From: Sipunculus nudus
Taxonomy: Eukaryota; Annelida; Sipuncula; Golfingiida; Sipunculidae
Reading direction: 5' to 3'
NCBI GenBank assembly: GCA_026874595.1
Contig: CM049309.1
Location: 9,265,076 to 9,329,075, forward strand
DNA: 64,000 nucleotides
Positions 1 through 12,800 of the stretch are shown piece after piece. Under the pieces are notes generated by a model. That model had not been told where the DNA came from. It saw only the letters and a list, made by a program, of their open reading frames with translations, and made no database searches. The translations under genes and the position numbers were made by a program. Numbering within the stretch: position 1 is the first letter of the stretch; the number at the start of each line of letters is the position of its first letter.

Positions 1-290
1 ACGAATTGATTTTTTTACCACTTTATTTAGTACGTACTTTATGGTAATTCAGCTCGCCACTGTAAGGACTAAAACTTTAATGTATGAGGTCGGATGCCAT
101 TTCGGGTGCCCAGTTGGGCTTCAATGCCATAATATATGTATATTCCAGCAAACAGATGAATTTAAGCGTATGTGTGTATTTTCAGTGTTAATGTTGTATG
201 AGTGTGAATAAATATGTGTACCATTGGGTTAAGTTTAATATTACGCGAGCCGTTCGTCGTTCTATATACACACAATAACAAAACAATTTT

Positions 291-372
291 ATGATATTAT
301 ATTATATTATATTATATCATATTATATTATATTATATTATATTATATTATATTATATTATATTATATTATAC
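291..372. repeat. (TTATA)n microsatellite
   Basis: An almost perfect run of the pentamer ATTAT/TTATA for about 80 bases, with a few substitutions (CATAT, CTATA) near the ends. Confidence 0.95.
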
Positions 373-655
373 TATATCAATGTAGAAGACGTACCCGGGG
401 TTACCCGGGGGGGGCTCAACATAATCAAACCCCAGAAAGCACAGATAGGAGGGTATAAATTGATCAGGGTGATTAAAAATAAATTATCAGGTGAAATAAT
501 CAATATGTGAAGGGAGACAGCAGACACATACAGCAGAAATATTTCTTCGTTTGTAAAGACGTTGGCTAAAATTATTGAAATTAACAACTCAATTTTTTGT
601 AAAAATAAATGAATGAATAAATAAATAAATAAATATCCCGGAAAACAGAATTTTA

Positions 656-1095
656 TGTCGAGCCCAAACCATCCGAGTCCGAGTGAAGGTTCGAGTCCAG
701 GCCCCTCGAGTCCAAATGCAAGTCAGAGTCCATGCGGTTCGAGTCTAGGTCCACCTTCTACGAGCCCCAAATCATATGGAACCCTAGTCGAAGTCTGAGT
801 CTAATACAAATATCCTGAAAAAATTTCAAATGGAAATTTCTTATTATCATGTACATTTTTCAATTTCTTCACACATGCTTTTACTGTAGTGGTCAATTAT
901 ATATTTATAGTTATAAAGATGCTGATCTAAGTTTGTCATATTATGTAAGTAGTTCGCACATGTACATAAGTTTATATAATTTATGACAGAATTTATTTTA
1001 TTGGACTCGAAATGGACTCAATCTGATTTCTGGAGTCCTTATCACCGATTCGAGTACGAATGCGAGTCCAGAACCCTCAAGTCCCAGTCGCTAAG
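656..1095. repeat. GAGTCC/GACTCG-rich dispersed repeat
   Basis: Two clusters of the hexamer GAGTCC and its variants (656-805 and about 1003-1090) flank a 200-base AT-rich core. The right cluster also has GGACTC in the opposite orientation. A compositionally similar patch lies at 40896-41290. The family is not recognised and its boundaries are approximate. Confidence 0.5.
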
Positions 1096-1503
1096 AAATT
1101 GACCGAACTTGGGCCGAAACTGTAGACATAAAATGTAGATCGAAATAAATCGTAAGTTTTATACATAATACACCTCCTGCACAACGACCAGGGAAATATG
1201 ACGGCCTTGATGCATTTGATACCTGCATGGCTGTTTCGGTACAAATGCTTGTTTTGACTCCATGTTCGTCATGTCCATTTCGGTTCCGCATTATATATGT
1301 CCTTTTCAGTCCCCTGTAATAAAATGATAGAGCACAATGTATGTTGCATCTAAAGAAGTTATGTGCTGCCTTTACACATTAACAAACCTTCCCTTTTCGG
1401 AAAAAGCAGTTAATCAGATATACTTGCTCTTTTATAAAAGGAGAAAAAAGTCACAGTATATACATAATTTAGATGTCTATTAATGTATATTTTAAACTGT
1501 TGG

Positions 1504-1524
1504 ATATATATATATATATATATA
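1504..1524. repeat. (TA)n microsatellite
   Basis: Perfect dinucleotide run. Confidence 0.9.
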
Positions 1525-1579
1525 CATTACTATCGTGAAATAAAGAGTACATTCAGTTTTTAAGTGATTTTATTTTTCA

Positions 1580-1584
<5 letters not shown>

Positions 1585-1621
<37 letters not shown>
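1585..1621. repeat. (TA)n microsatellite
   Basis: Perfect dinucleotide run. Confidence 0.9.
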
Positions 1622-1624
<3 letters not shown>

Positions 1625-2270
1625 GTACCACTAAAATATCATCAAACCCTATACGATTAGAATGAACACTTGTTTGCGTGGACTAATAGAAATTTGAAAT
1701 AACTTTTAGAATTAAAAGCGGTAGTTGAAAACTTGCCAAGGATGATACACAAGAAAAGCAGGTATATCGACGGTCTAGTTGTATACATATATATGTAAAC
1801 ATTTTTCTATGGGACAAAGCTGTGTTAACCACTTGCAGGCAGCAGATTTCCATCTGTCACCTGACTTAGTTATGACCTAGGTATCTTTGAGCTTGGAGTT
1901 TGATTGTTTTGCTAGTTTATTGTATATGAGTATAGAGTATCATGTTTATATATTAGTGTGGAAACATTAGTTAGTGACAGCACATGTTTCGTTTTATGTT
2001 AATTTCAAACCAGCTCAGTAGTCAATAGGTATACCTGCCTCCTTTTGATGCTTCTTTCAAATCAGCTTAACTCAGTGAGAGACGAATCTGTGTAGCGGTC
2101 TCCATAGTAACTACTGTCTGGTTTATACACCAAAGCATCAACAAGTGTATAGGTTGATTTTCTCCGGGTGTCATTTCTGGGGGTGTAACCACAGTAAGAT
2201 TCATGTATATGATAGACATTCAACGTACGTAGATTGAAGTGGTGATTGGACAAGATGCAAGACGGAGTTG

Positions 2271-2278
2271 TGACGTCA
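2271..2278. promoter_or_regulatory. CRE-like palindrome upstream of CWC27
   Basis: TGACGTCA, the full CREB/ATF palindrome, about 950 bases upstream of the CWC27 start codon. A single 8-mer can occur by chance. Position and motif are seen; function is only a guess. Confidence 0.2.
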
Positions 2279-3218
2279 GCATTATATTAGTATATTTTTA
2301 TGATATTTAACATGGATTTATATTCCACTTTAATGTGTGACTTATTTCATAAAATATGATAAAAGAGAAAAATGACATGTGTTAATAATAAATAAATGAC
2401 AGCTGTTAATAATATATACAGCATAAAATACATAAGGAAATTGAAAAAATTCAGAATATAATTCTTTAGTAGATTTTAAGCAAAGAACAAATAAATTTCA
2501 TATATTCTGACGAAGTAAACTTAATTATGTGGGATATGTATTAAACAATAAAAACATATATATTTACATACGATTTCAAAATTCAGCTGTGAATTCTTAA
2601 GGTAAGATAAGATATAATTTATTGACAATGAAGGAATTTGGTGACAAACAACTGTCATATGGCACAGTTATGTAAAATAATGCTGTGTAAATTAATAAGC
2701 ATATGAGTAAAGACTAGAAAATAAATATTTATATATTTCATATGCTTATTGAACAAATGCACTGCTCATGGCAAGTAAGAGTCCCCGAAGCGATTAGTTT
2801 TGCACAAAATGACTGTATCCGTCTTCCAGATGTTAGCTTTCTTTTGGATCCACTCAATGGATGTTGGCATCTCATCATGATTAAAAAGCTTTCTTAGTTT
2901 GACTACCGGTATACACTCATTCGAATTAAGTCTTCCAGCTATGTTCTTCTTGTTCTGTCTATTCTCATTTTATTAACTAATATCAAATTATTCCACCAAT
3001 AAACAGGTCCTATAACGATGGAAAATAAAATACAGGAGTCTTTATTTCAGTTTCATTGTTATTGTTATGACGTAAGTTTCTTTACATTTAATAGCACATT
3101 GAAAACACGCCATCAAACTTTTGACATCCCAATTTTAGTCCCTACTCTCATCAGGCGCTGGTAACTCCTGCAATTAGTGAGATTCTATACTATACTATAG
3201 TTCTGAACTGGCATAACA

Positions 3219-3260
3219 ATGAGTAATATTTACATCAAAGAGCCACCCACAAATGGAAAG
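3219..3260 (+). CDS. CWC27: CWC27 exon 1 (start codon)
   Basis: ATG followed by codons for [13 protein letters not shown], then the donor GTGAGC. Phase 0 end. Too short for ORF scans; found by its match to the conserved N-terminus. The 14 codons join directly to [15 protein letters not shown] in exon 2. Confidence 0.93.
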
Positions 3261-3804
3261 GTGAGCAAGGTGTCTTATATTGCAAACCAGGCTGTAGTAT
3301 ATCTTGTCCCTAAATGTATATTTATAAAAATGACAAATTATCGCTCACCCAGTCGAGGTGGAGTCTCTCCTCCTGTCAAAGCATAGACCCACAAGGTTTA
3401 GGGACATATCGGCCGCCGTCGACATCGGCCGCCGGCCTCAAATGGATCATATCGGCCGCCGGCGCCCAGCGGGAGGCAATATCGGCCGCCAGCTGCAATG
3501 GCCCACAAGCCCGTATTAACTCTGTCAAGTCAACCATATCGGCCGCGGGAAGAACTAGGCCACCATATCGGCCGCCGCCTCCTCATCATACGTTTCATTG
3601 GATAATCTATAGTCTCTCTCTCTCCTTCTCTCCTTCTCTCTCTCTCTCTCTCTCTCTCTCTTATATTGTATATATAATGTATGTATAAATATATACATAT
3701 GCATTATATCATATAGAATAAAACAAGTATTTACATGCATATATTTTATTTAAAGTAAATATGATTATATTTGATATAAAAATGAATATATGTATTAATA
3801 TAAT

Positions 3805-3855
<51 letters not shown>

Positions 3856-6800
3856 CTATATAAATAAATATATAATATTTATATTAAATATATATATATT
3901 GTATGAATCTGATGTATTATTTTCAAGTACTTCATGTCTAAAACTGTACATGAATTTCCGCGGCCGATATGGTTGACTTGACAGAGTTAATACAGGCCTA
4001 TGGTCCATTGCAGCTGGCGGCCGATGTTGCGTCCCGCTAGGCGCCGGGGGCCGATATGGTCCATTTGAGGCCGGCGGCCGATGTCGACGGCGGCCGATAT
4101 GTACCTATACCGACCCACAAGGCACACAACTGGGTTTTGAGCCCACTGAAATTTCATCTGCGTTAGTGTGAATGAAGACTCAATTATGAAAATGTACTAT
4201 TCTGTTATATATATCCTTACACAAAATGAAAAATAGCAGAACTATAAATAATAGCAGAATCCAGGTTTAATTGTTTTGGGCATTTGGTGTTGCATTACAA
4301 GACTAAGTATATATAAATTATAATTGTTCCTCGGAAGGGCATTGATTTGGCTTTGTCTGTCTGTCCTTCAGATTTTTGTGTCTGATTTTGAACTCTGGTG
4401 GAGTACAGACCTTGCTTTAAAATGCTGTTGTTTACCTTCAAAGCCCTCCATGGCTTAGCACCTTCATACCTTGCTGATATGATTAATGAGCATTGTCCGA
4501 TGCGTGCATTAAGGACAGCCAATAAATCTCTCCATGAGGTGCCGAGGGTCAGACACAGCATGGAAAGCGATCATTTAGATACTCCTCCGCTATCCTCCGG
4601 AACAATCTTCCTGAACATATCAGTGAGTGTTCCGTGTTTCAAAGACTGCTGAAAACATACCTTTTTCCCGTTGGCATATTATTAGCCGTTGTCATACACT
4701 TTGTTTGGATTCTCAATTATTTAGTTTTCTGCATATATCTATTTTTTAGTAATTTTCCTTGTAATTACTAGTTTTATCTGTCTCTCACATACTTTTTTTT
4801 ATCATCTGAATGAATCTCACTGTGTACAGTGCCTTAGAGCTATTGTATTTTAATACAGTGAACTTTGCACTTTAATATATACTTAAATAAAAAAAAAAAA
4901 AATAAATTTCATTCAAATATGGGTCAGTGATTACTCTCATGCATAACTTCTTTAGGATTGGTTCTGGAGTGTCTGTCTGAAAATTTATGATCAGCAGCTA
5001 AAAAACAAAACCTAAAATTCCCCTTTGGTTCCCAGTTCACAACAAAAAATTATGACATACAGCCACTATTACATGTGGAGACATCTTCAGGGGACAACAA
5101 AAACTAAAACATTGATGGAGCAAGTAGGGAAGACGTGGGGGGACATAAATTCCACAAGTTTGCTTGTATTTACATGTTTTTACATGTTTTACATAATCAT
5201 GATCCAGCCTCTGTTTGAAACATTGCAAACAGGTTTCACATAAATTAATTGTACAAATACCAAAATATTTTTGATTGAATTCCCAACGTGGATTTTGCCC
5301 TCACCTGTTGTACATTTATATAACAAGAAGATGGGTCTGGGGAACATAGGTTCTAAGCTAGATTGGGAGTGTAGCAACCGGCCATTATATATTGAAAATT
5401 AACATAAACTAATAAAAATACTCTGTAGATGGTGCTTAATAAACAAACAGAAATAAATCACAGTAATATCAGTTGGTATTTGACCTTCATGGCCTGATTA
5501 CCTGCATGATGAAGTCTAATCATTAGATTGCAGGTTTGATTTATGACTGAGATTACTATTTGAATTGTTCACATATCATATGAGGATAAATTGTATGAAG
5601 CAGAGATATCTTGTGCAATACATGGGAAATAAATAAGAATACATGTAAAGATATTGTCTTTATTTTTCACATCCCAACATGCAAACTTAACTCTGATTGT
5701 GTGCCTTGAGTAATAATATATAGAAACCCAATTACACTTTAAAGCCATTTAAAAAGATGATTATAAAATCAGTATGTTAAAAGACATTTTGTATCACAAG
5801 GGTGTTTTTTTATATGGATCAAGTTGTAAACTAGCTCACTGTATGTAATTGTACTGTTTTGTTAGCTCAGCTGACTATAAGTCATCTGAGCTATAGTCGT
5901 GGTCCATTGTCCGTCGTCCGTCCGTCTGTCCGTCTGTCCGTCCGTCCGTCCGTCCGTCCGTAGATGTGGCACGTTTTGAAACCGTAAGACCTAGGAATCC
6001 AAAATTCTGCATAATGTTAGATGTCCCCAAGATCTCCTACCAAGCCGAAAACTGGGTCTTTGCGACTTCGTTCCTTTGAGAAATTAAGGAAAAACCTCAA
6101 TTTTTTTATTAAAAACCTATTTTCACACTTCAGGACTGCCTAATATCAAAACCACTCATCTGTTTTTCCTCATATTTCCTATAAATAATCCTCTATATAA
6201 TTCCTATGTACATGCCAGAAATTAGGTCTGTATTATATAATTTAAAAAAGTTATGGGCCCAAACATAATGCATTTTGTAAATAATCAGGAAAGAAATTTT
6301 ATCACTTAACACAAAACTTGTAAAAGCTAAGCACTTTTTTTCCAGTAATATTACTTTTATTAATCAAAATTAAATTGTATACCCAAAATTAGATCAAAAT
6401 CTTTTAAATTTTTTAAAATATTAGCAAAAATAAAAAATTGGTACCTTAAAGTTTGCCCAACTTTGACCATGGCACGTTTTTTTGCTGTAACTGCTGTGGA
6501 TTTAATTTTCACAGCATGTTTTTGTTAGCATTTCAACTGTTAATACCAAAAATTTGAAACCAGTTGATCAAAAACTGTAGATTTTATTCAATTTTTCATG
6601 CACCATGTCACATATTGCTAGTGTTATGCAGTTTGCTAGAGCTCAGCTCCCGAGCTTCAGCTCTAAGTTCCTTAAATTTGGCATACAGTTAGATTTCTCC
6701 AAAATCCCCTACCATGCCAAGAATTTGGTCACTAGGTCTTAATTCCTTCGAGATATCAATGAAAAACTTCATTTTTCCATTAAAAACCCATTGTTACACT

Positions 6801-9800
6801 TTAAGACTGCCTAATTTCAAAACCACTGATCTGACTTTGATCATATCTAATATACATATTTTTCTATACATTCGCTATGCAAATGCCAGAAATGATGTCA
6901 GTATTGTGTATTTTTTTTAAGTTATGGGCCCAAACATAATGCACTTTGTAAAAAATCAAGAAATATATTTACTCCCTTAACAAGGGCATAGCTGAAGCTA
7001 GAGATTTTATTGTCAGGGATGTAACATTATTTAATCAAGATTCAATTGAATACCCAAAATTAGTTCTGAATTTTTCAAATTTAATAAGTTATTAGTAAAA
7101 ATATAAAATTAGTACCTTAAATTTTGCCCAACTGTGACCATGGCACATTTGTTTCCTGAGAGCACTGTTGATATAATTTTCATATCATGCACACATAAGG
7201 ATTTCAGCTTTTTAGTTTAGAAAGCTGAAAGAAATTGGCCAAATATTGTAGCTTTTATTAATGTTTTTATGAGACCCTGTCAGACTTTGGCTCTCTCCAG
7301 CCCCTCTTGAGTCACCTGTATGTTGACCTTGTTGACCTTTCATCAAATTATGCACGCTTGAGGCGAGAATCCAGGCAGCTTATGGCCAGCCACAGTTGAT
7401 CCAGGTGTCCAACCCAACTCATCTAGTAGTTTTAACCAACAACATAACAATAAACAATAAATTAATAAATTTTTCTTGGTTTTTAATAACAAATTAAAGA
7501 AAAATAGAAAAGGAATTTGTAAGTTTATAATAACAGGAAATTAACTTGCAGTTACTGATGATATAAGAATCTTGTATCGATGGATAGAATGTCACATATT
7601 CCAAATAACACCATGCAGTCACTTATGGCATTTTTCAGTTCATTTTTAATGATAAAGAAGTAAATCATATTATTCATTACTAATCATTAGGGATTATATG
7701 AAGGAAATTGATGAAAGACAAAGATGCAGTTGATAATATTAATCTAGATTCCTACTGTGTCTAGTGTGTACATTGATGTGAAATTAGTCCAAAATGAATT
7801 TTTTACAGTTATTTTTTAATATAAATAAAAGCCATAAAACCAGGTACTTATGATCATTATTTAAATGTGTGAATTTTGTATATTCTGGATTCTCAAAATC
7901 ATTGTTTGGTGAAAACTGAATAAATACCAGACATGGTGCAAATACTTTGTAATTGTATTTTAATACGAATATGATTATGTATTCCATTATAAAATTTCTT
8001 GCATAAAGAATTGGAATTCAGGTAAAAATGAAAGTATATGAATACTCGTGCAAATACTTTCAAAATGTATTCATGAATGCATTCATGAATATATTCTTTA
8101 ATATTATTTTAATAATCATATCAGTTATTTCAGTTTAAAAAATCATATGATTCTCTTATTATTTTTAATAAAAATTATATTTGGGACAATATTTGTAATT
8201 TTTTTAATAAATAGTTAAACTCTTATATTATATGTTCTGCTTATAAGTTATATGGCCAAGTCAAAATCTGTGTGACAATAGCACTCCATTTGTTAATAAA
8301 ATAAATGAAATCAATCCTCTTCCCTGTCTCCAAAGATACTATCAAAATCATACATAAGCTAAACACCCACAACTCATAATACAGCTTATATTTATTACCA
8401 CACAAAACCAGCATGTGCCTCATTTCTAAAAAATTTTTTTTTTTTTTATCATATATAACAGCTGAGCGTCGTGACCCATAGGTCCCTTGTTATTTTTTTT
8501 TATATCTTTAGTAACCGTAATGTCTTTCCAGGTTCTGTTGGGAACCAGTGTGGGTGACATTGATATTGAACTATGGTCAAAAGAGGCACCAAGAGCTTGT
8601 CGCAACTTTATACAGTTGTGTATGGAAGGCTACTACGATGGGACAATCTTTCACAGAGTGATCAAGGACTTCATAGTACAAGGAGGGGATCCTACTGGCA
8701 CTGGACATGGCGGAGAGTCAATATGGGGGAAGCCCTTTAGGGTAAAAAAATAAAACAAAAAAAAACACCAGCAATATATCCAAACTTCACATTTTTATGC
8801 CCCCGCCACAAAGTGGCCGGGGCATATAGTTTTACCCATGTCCGTCATTCCGTCATTCCGTCCTTCCGTCATTCTGAAATGAAACAGTTGTACAGACTTT
8901 TTTTCGCAATGCCTGCAGATATTGGCCTGATTTTTGGTGTGTGGGCAGATATACACCAGTTACAGATCGAGTTCGCGTTTCGTCCCGGTTGACCTACTTT
9001 TGACCGTTTTACGGCTCCTAAACTTAGAAAATTTCATGAAAAATAGAAATAATCATGACAGATACACATGTACTGACTTTTTTTCGCAATGCCTGCAGAT
9101 ATTGGCCTGATTTTTGGTGTGTGAGCAGATATAGACCAGTTACAGATCAAATTCGCGTTTCGTCCTGGTTGACCTACTTTTGACCGTTTTACGGCTCCTG
9201 AACATAGAAAATTTCATGAAAAATATGAAATTTCATGACAAATACACATGTACGTTTTTTTTTTCTCAGTGCCTGCAGATATTGGCCTGATTTTTGGTGT
9301 GTGGACAGATATAGACCAGTTACAGATCGAGTTCGCGTTTCGTCCTGGTTGACCTACTTTTGACCGTTTTACGGCTCCTAAACTTAGAAATTTTCATGAA
9401 AAATAGAAATATTCATGACAGATACACATGTACGGACTTTTTTTTGCAATGCCTGCAGATGTTGGCCTGATTTTTGGTGTGTGAGCAGATATAGACCAGT
9501 TACAGATCGAGTTCGCATTTCATCCTGGTTGACCTACTTTTGACCGTTTTACGGCTCCTGAACATAGAAAATTTCATGAAAAATATAAAATTTCATGACA
9601 AATACACATGTACGTTTTTTTTTTTTCTCAGTGCCTGCAGATATTGGCCCGATTTTTGGTGTGTGGACAGATATAGACCAGTTACAGATCGAGTTCGCGT
9701 TTCGTCCTGGTTGACCTACTTTTGACCGTTTTACGGCTCCTAAACTTAGAAAATTTCATGAAAAATAGAAATATTCATGACAGATACACATGTACGGACT

Positions 9801-12800
9801 TTTTTTTGCAATGCCTGCAGATATTGGCCTAATTTTTGGTGTGTCGGCAGATATAGACCAGTTACAGATCGAGTTCGCAATTCGTCCTGGTTGACCTACT
9901 TTTGACCGTTTTACGGCTCCTGAACATAGAAAATTTCATGAAAAATATGAAATTTCATGACAAATACACATGTACAGATGTTTTTTCGCAATGCCTGCAG
10001 ATATTGGCCTGAATTTTGGTGTGTCGGCAGATATTGACCAGTTACAGATGGAGTTCACGTTTTGTCCCAGTTGACCTATTTTTGACCGTTTGACGGTGCT
10101 CTAACACAGAAAATTTCATAAAAAAAGGTGCACATGTATGGACTTTTTTTCGCAGTGCCTGCAGATATGGGCCTGATTTTTGGTGTGTCGGCAGATAATG
10201 ACCAGTTACAGATCGAGTTCTTGTTTTGTCTCAGTTGACCTACTTTTGACCATTTGACTGCTCCTGAACATAGAAAGTTTCATGAAAAATATAAATTTTC
10301 ATAACAAATGCATATGTACTGACTTTTTTTCCTCAATGCCTGCAGATACCACCCTGATTTTTTTTGTGTGGGCAGATAATGACAGTTACAGATCGAGTTT
10401 GCGTTTCATCCTGGTTGACCTACTTTTGATTGTTTAACGGATCCTAAACATAGAAAATTTCATGAAAGACAGAAATTTTTATGGAAAATGCACATGTATG
10501 GACTTTTTTTCACAATGCCTGCATATACTGGCATGATTTTTGGTGTGTTGCTTGATAATGACCCGTTACAAATCGAGTTTGCATTTTGCCCTTGTTGACC
10601 TACTTTTGACCATACGACACCTCCTGAACTTAAAAAATTTTCCAAATTTTACAAATGTTTCTAATTTGCCCAAGGCGGGGGCATTCGTGTCGTTCCGACA
10701 CATCTAGTATTACATAGGTTTAGCATTGTTTCACACTTTGGTTAGCTTCATATTTGCCAGTTTAAATTAATTTTCACAATTTACACTTTTTAGCTCAGCT
10801 GACTGAAAATCATCTGAGCTATAGCAGTCCCTCAGTCATCTGTCTATCTGTCAGTTCATCTGTTAACAGGGCACAATCATTTATTGTTAGACCTAGAAAC
10901 CACTACTAAACATCCAGGAAGGTCCTTGTCTGTATTTTGTGAGGGTTATATATCTTCATTATCTCACCATAGAGTAAACTTCACAGAATATATCAATTAT
11001 TAGATGAATAATTTTATAATGGTGAAAAGACTTAATAATATAATTAAGTATACCAAAGCACACCAAACAAGTGGAAATTTTAGGCAGTTTGTATAAAAGA
11101 TCTCATATTATTTATAATGCCATCTTTTTGACTTACGTTTATATAGGCAAAGATAACATTAATGAGACACCACATTATAAATGACTGTTCCCTTGTGCAT
11201 AGATGGGGTACTTATTCACAAGGTTTTATTTTTGCTGTGAAATTCTTTTTGTGCACATGAGACCCTTGCAATCAAAAAGACAACCACAGTCCTTAAGTCA
11301 TTAAGAGATAGAAAAACACAGCAACTGGCTTATGTGGCTCAGGAGTAAAGCACAGGACTCATAGCCGGGAGGTTGTGAGTTAGAATTTCATCAAGGTGGT
11401 TAGATTTTTCACAGTCAGGCCTCCACCCAGGATGAGCGCTCTGCAGGCCATGCCCAACAGCTGTGTTTCACTCACAAATGAGTGCACCTTTTGGGGGTTC
11501 CTCAGTGGTATGACCCAGCAATGGGGATGATAAGGCACCCAGGGCCCTCACATGTAGTTGTCACCGGGCTTGGTTGATGTCAGAATATAAAATGAGACGA
11601 AGCGTGTGATACTGCCCTGTCATGAAGTCCAAAACCGGAATGAAACAATAACAAAAACACAGCAATATACAAGAAGTGCTCCTGTTTTACTGTATATATT
11701 CTTCCATAGTAATTTGAGCTATTTTGGATAAGAAAAATACCCCAGTAGATAAAAAAAACACAGTTTTTTTCCAGACTTATAATTGTTTCATTGTAATTTT
11801 AGCTTGACTGATTATAGTTTTGGTGATTTTGTATTAACTTTTTTAAGTTTATGGCAAAAATTTCAGAATTCTTTCATCTTCCACTTTTAATGTTTGATTT
11901 CATAGCTTTTTTAGTTGATTTTAAAAAAAATCAATCACGGTGTCTTAAATATAAGGCAAAAGAACATCTGTGCATAGTGTACAGAATGGCTTTATGTAAA
12001 ATGGGCAGACTTCCAAGAAGTTCACATACCTAGGTGCATTGTTAATTGGATCAGTGGCTTTAAACTACTAGCTGATATGCTGCAAACCAGTTTTTTAACA
12101 TGAATTCAAACATTATGAAGATTTCTGTTATTAAATATATTGAGTTTGCATTCACTTATTCGGCCCTTATTCTCAGAATCATTCATGCAAAAGTGACTGT
12201 ACATTTAAGAATATTCCTTGCTGATAATCCTGAATCTTGATCATGTGACGGATCCACACCAAAATCTAATAATTTCTTCATTGGCCAATTTCCCATATGT
12301 TCTGAAAATTTCAAGAGATTTTGTTCATGATTATGTGAGTTGTGAACAAACGCACACACAAACACACACATGAATGAGCATGAATGCATACTGCGCTTGC
12401 TGGATGACCCTCAAAACTACAAGCAAATTCTGATAAACTGTTTTATTTTTAGCTCTGGTGACTCGTTTATTGTACTTTTCTCACTCTAAAGTAGTCAATA
12501 TCATCATTTCAAATTCTGTCTTTACTCACAGGATGAGTTTCATTCCCGTCTCCGATTTGTCCGTCGAGGACTGGTGGCCATGGCCAATGCTGGAAAGAAT
12601 GATAATGGAAGCCAGTTTTTCTTCACCTTCAACACTACACCAGAACTGAACAATAAACACACCATCTTTGGAAAGGTGAAGTTCTATATCTATTTTGTAT
12701 TGACTTTTGTGATTTAAAATTAAGATATTTTGTTGATGTAAAATTTCATTATTGTTTTGTGTAAATACATATCCTTGCTATATTAATTAATTGAAACAAA

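Larger units (their letters stand above)
1..3218. other. Upstream DNA with no recognised gene
   Basis: I see no conserved coding exon on either strand. It contains microsatellites, a GAGTC-rich patch and AT-rich filler. The CWC27 promoter and 5' untranslated region must lie in the right part, but no TATA box or other core element convincingly marks the transcription start. Confidence 0.6.
3395..4111. mobile_element. Foldback/Mutator-like non-autonomous transposon with 9-bp target duplication
   Basis: 717 bases in CWC27 intron 1. Flanked by the perfect 9-base direct repeat GACCCACAA (3386-3394 and 4112-4120). The terminal inverted repeats are about 154 bases each (3395-3548 and 3958-4111), starting GGTTTAGGGACATATC and GGTATAGGTACATATC. 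Both arms contain repeated copies of a motif near ATATCGGCCGCC, five per arm plus one internal. The centre holds a (TC)n run (3612-3661) and a (TA)n run (3807-3849). No transposase is present. A 9-base duplication with long terminal repeats fits the MULE superfamily; motif-repeat arms also recall Foldback elements. Confidence 0.85.
10708..12531. other. CWC27: Rest of CWC27 intron 2
   Basis: Contains a family A left-end fragment, a SINE and otherwise AT-rich unique-looking intron sequence. A short (AC)n stretch lies near 12350-12370. No coding exon seen. Confidence 0.6.

Noticed and set aside
3555-3740. Arg/Glu-rich minus-strand frame and Ser/Leu-rich plus-strand frame near 3314-3688.
   Set aside because: Both arise from the (TC)n microsatellite and the motif arrays in the foldback element.
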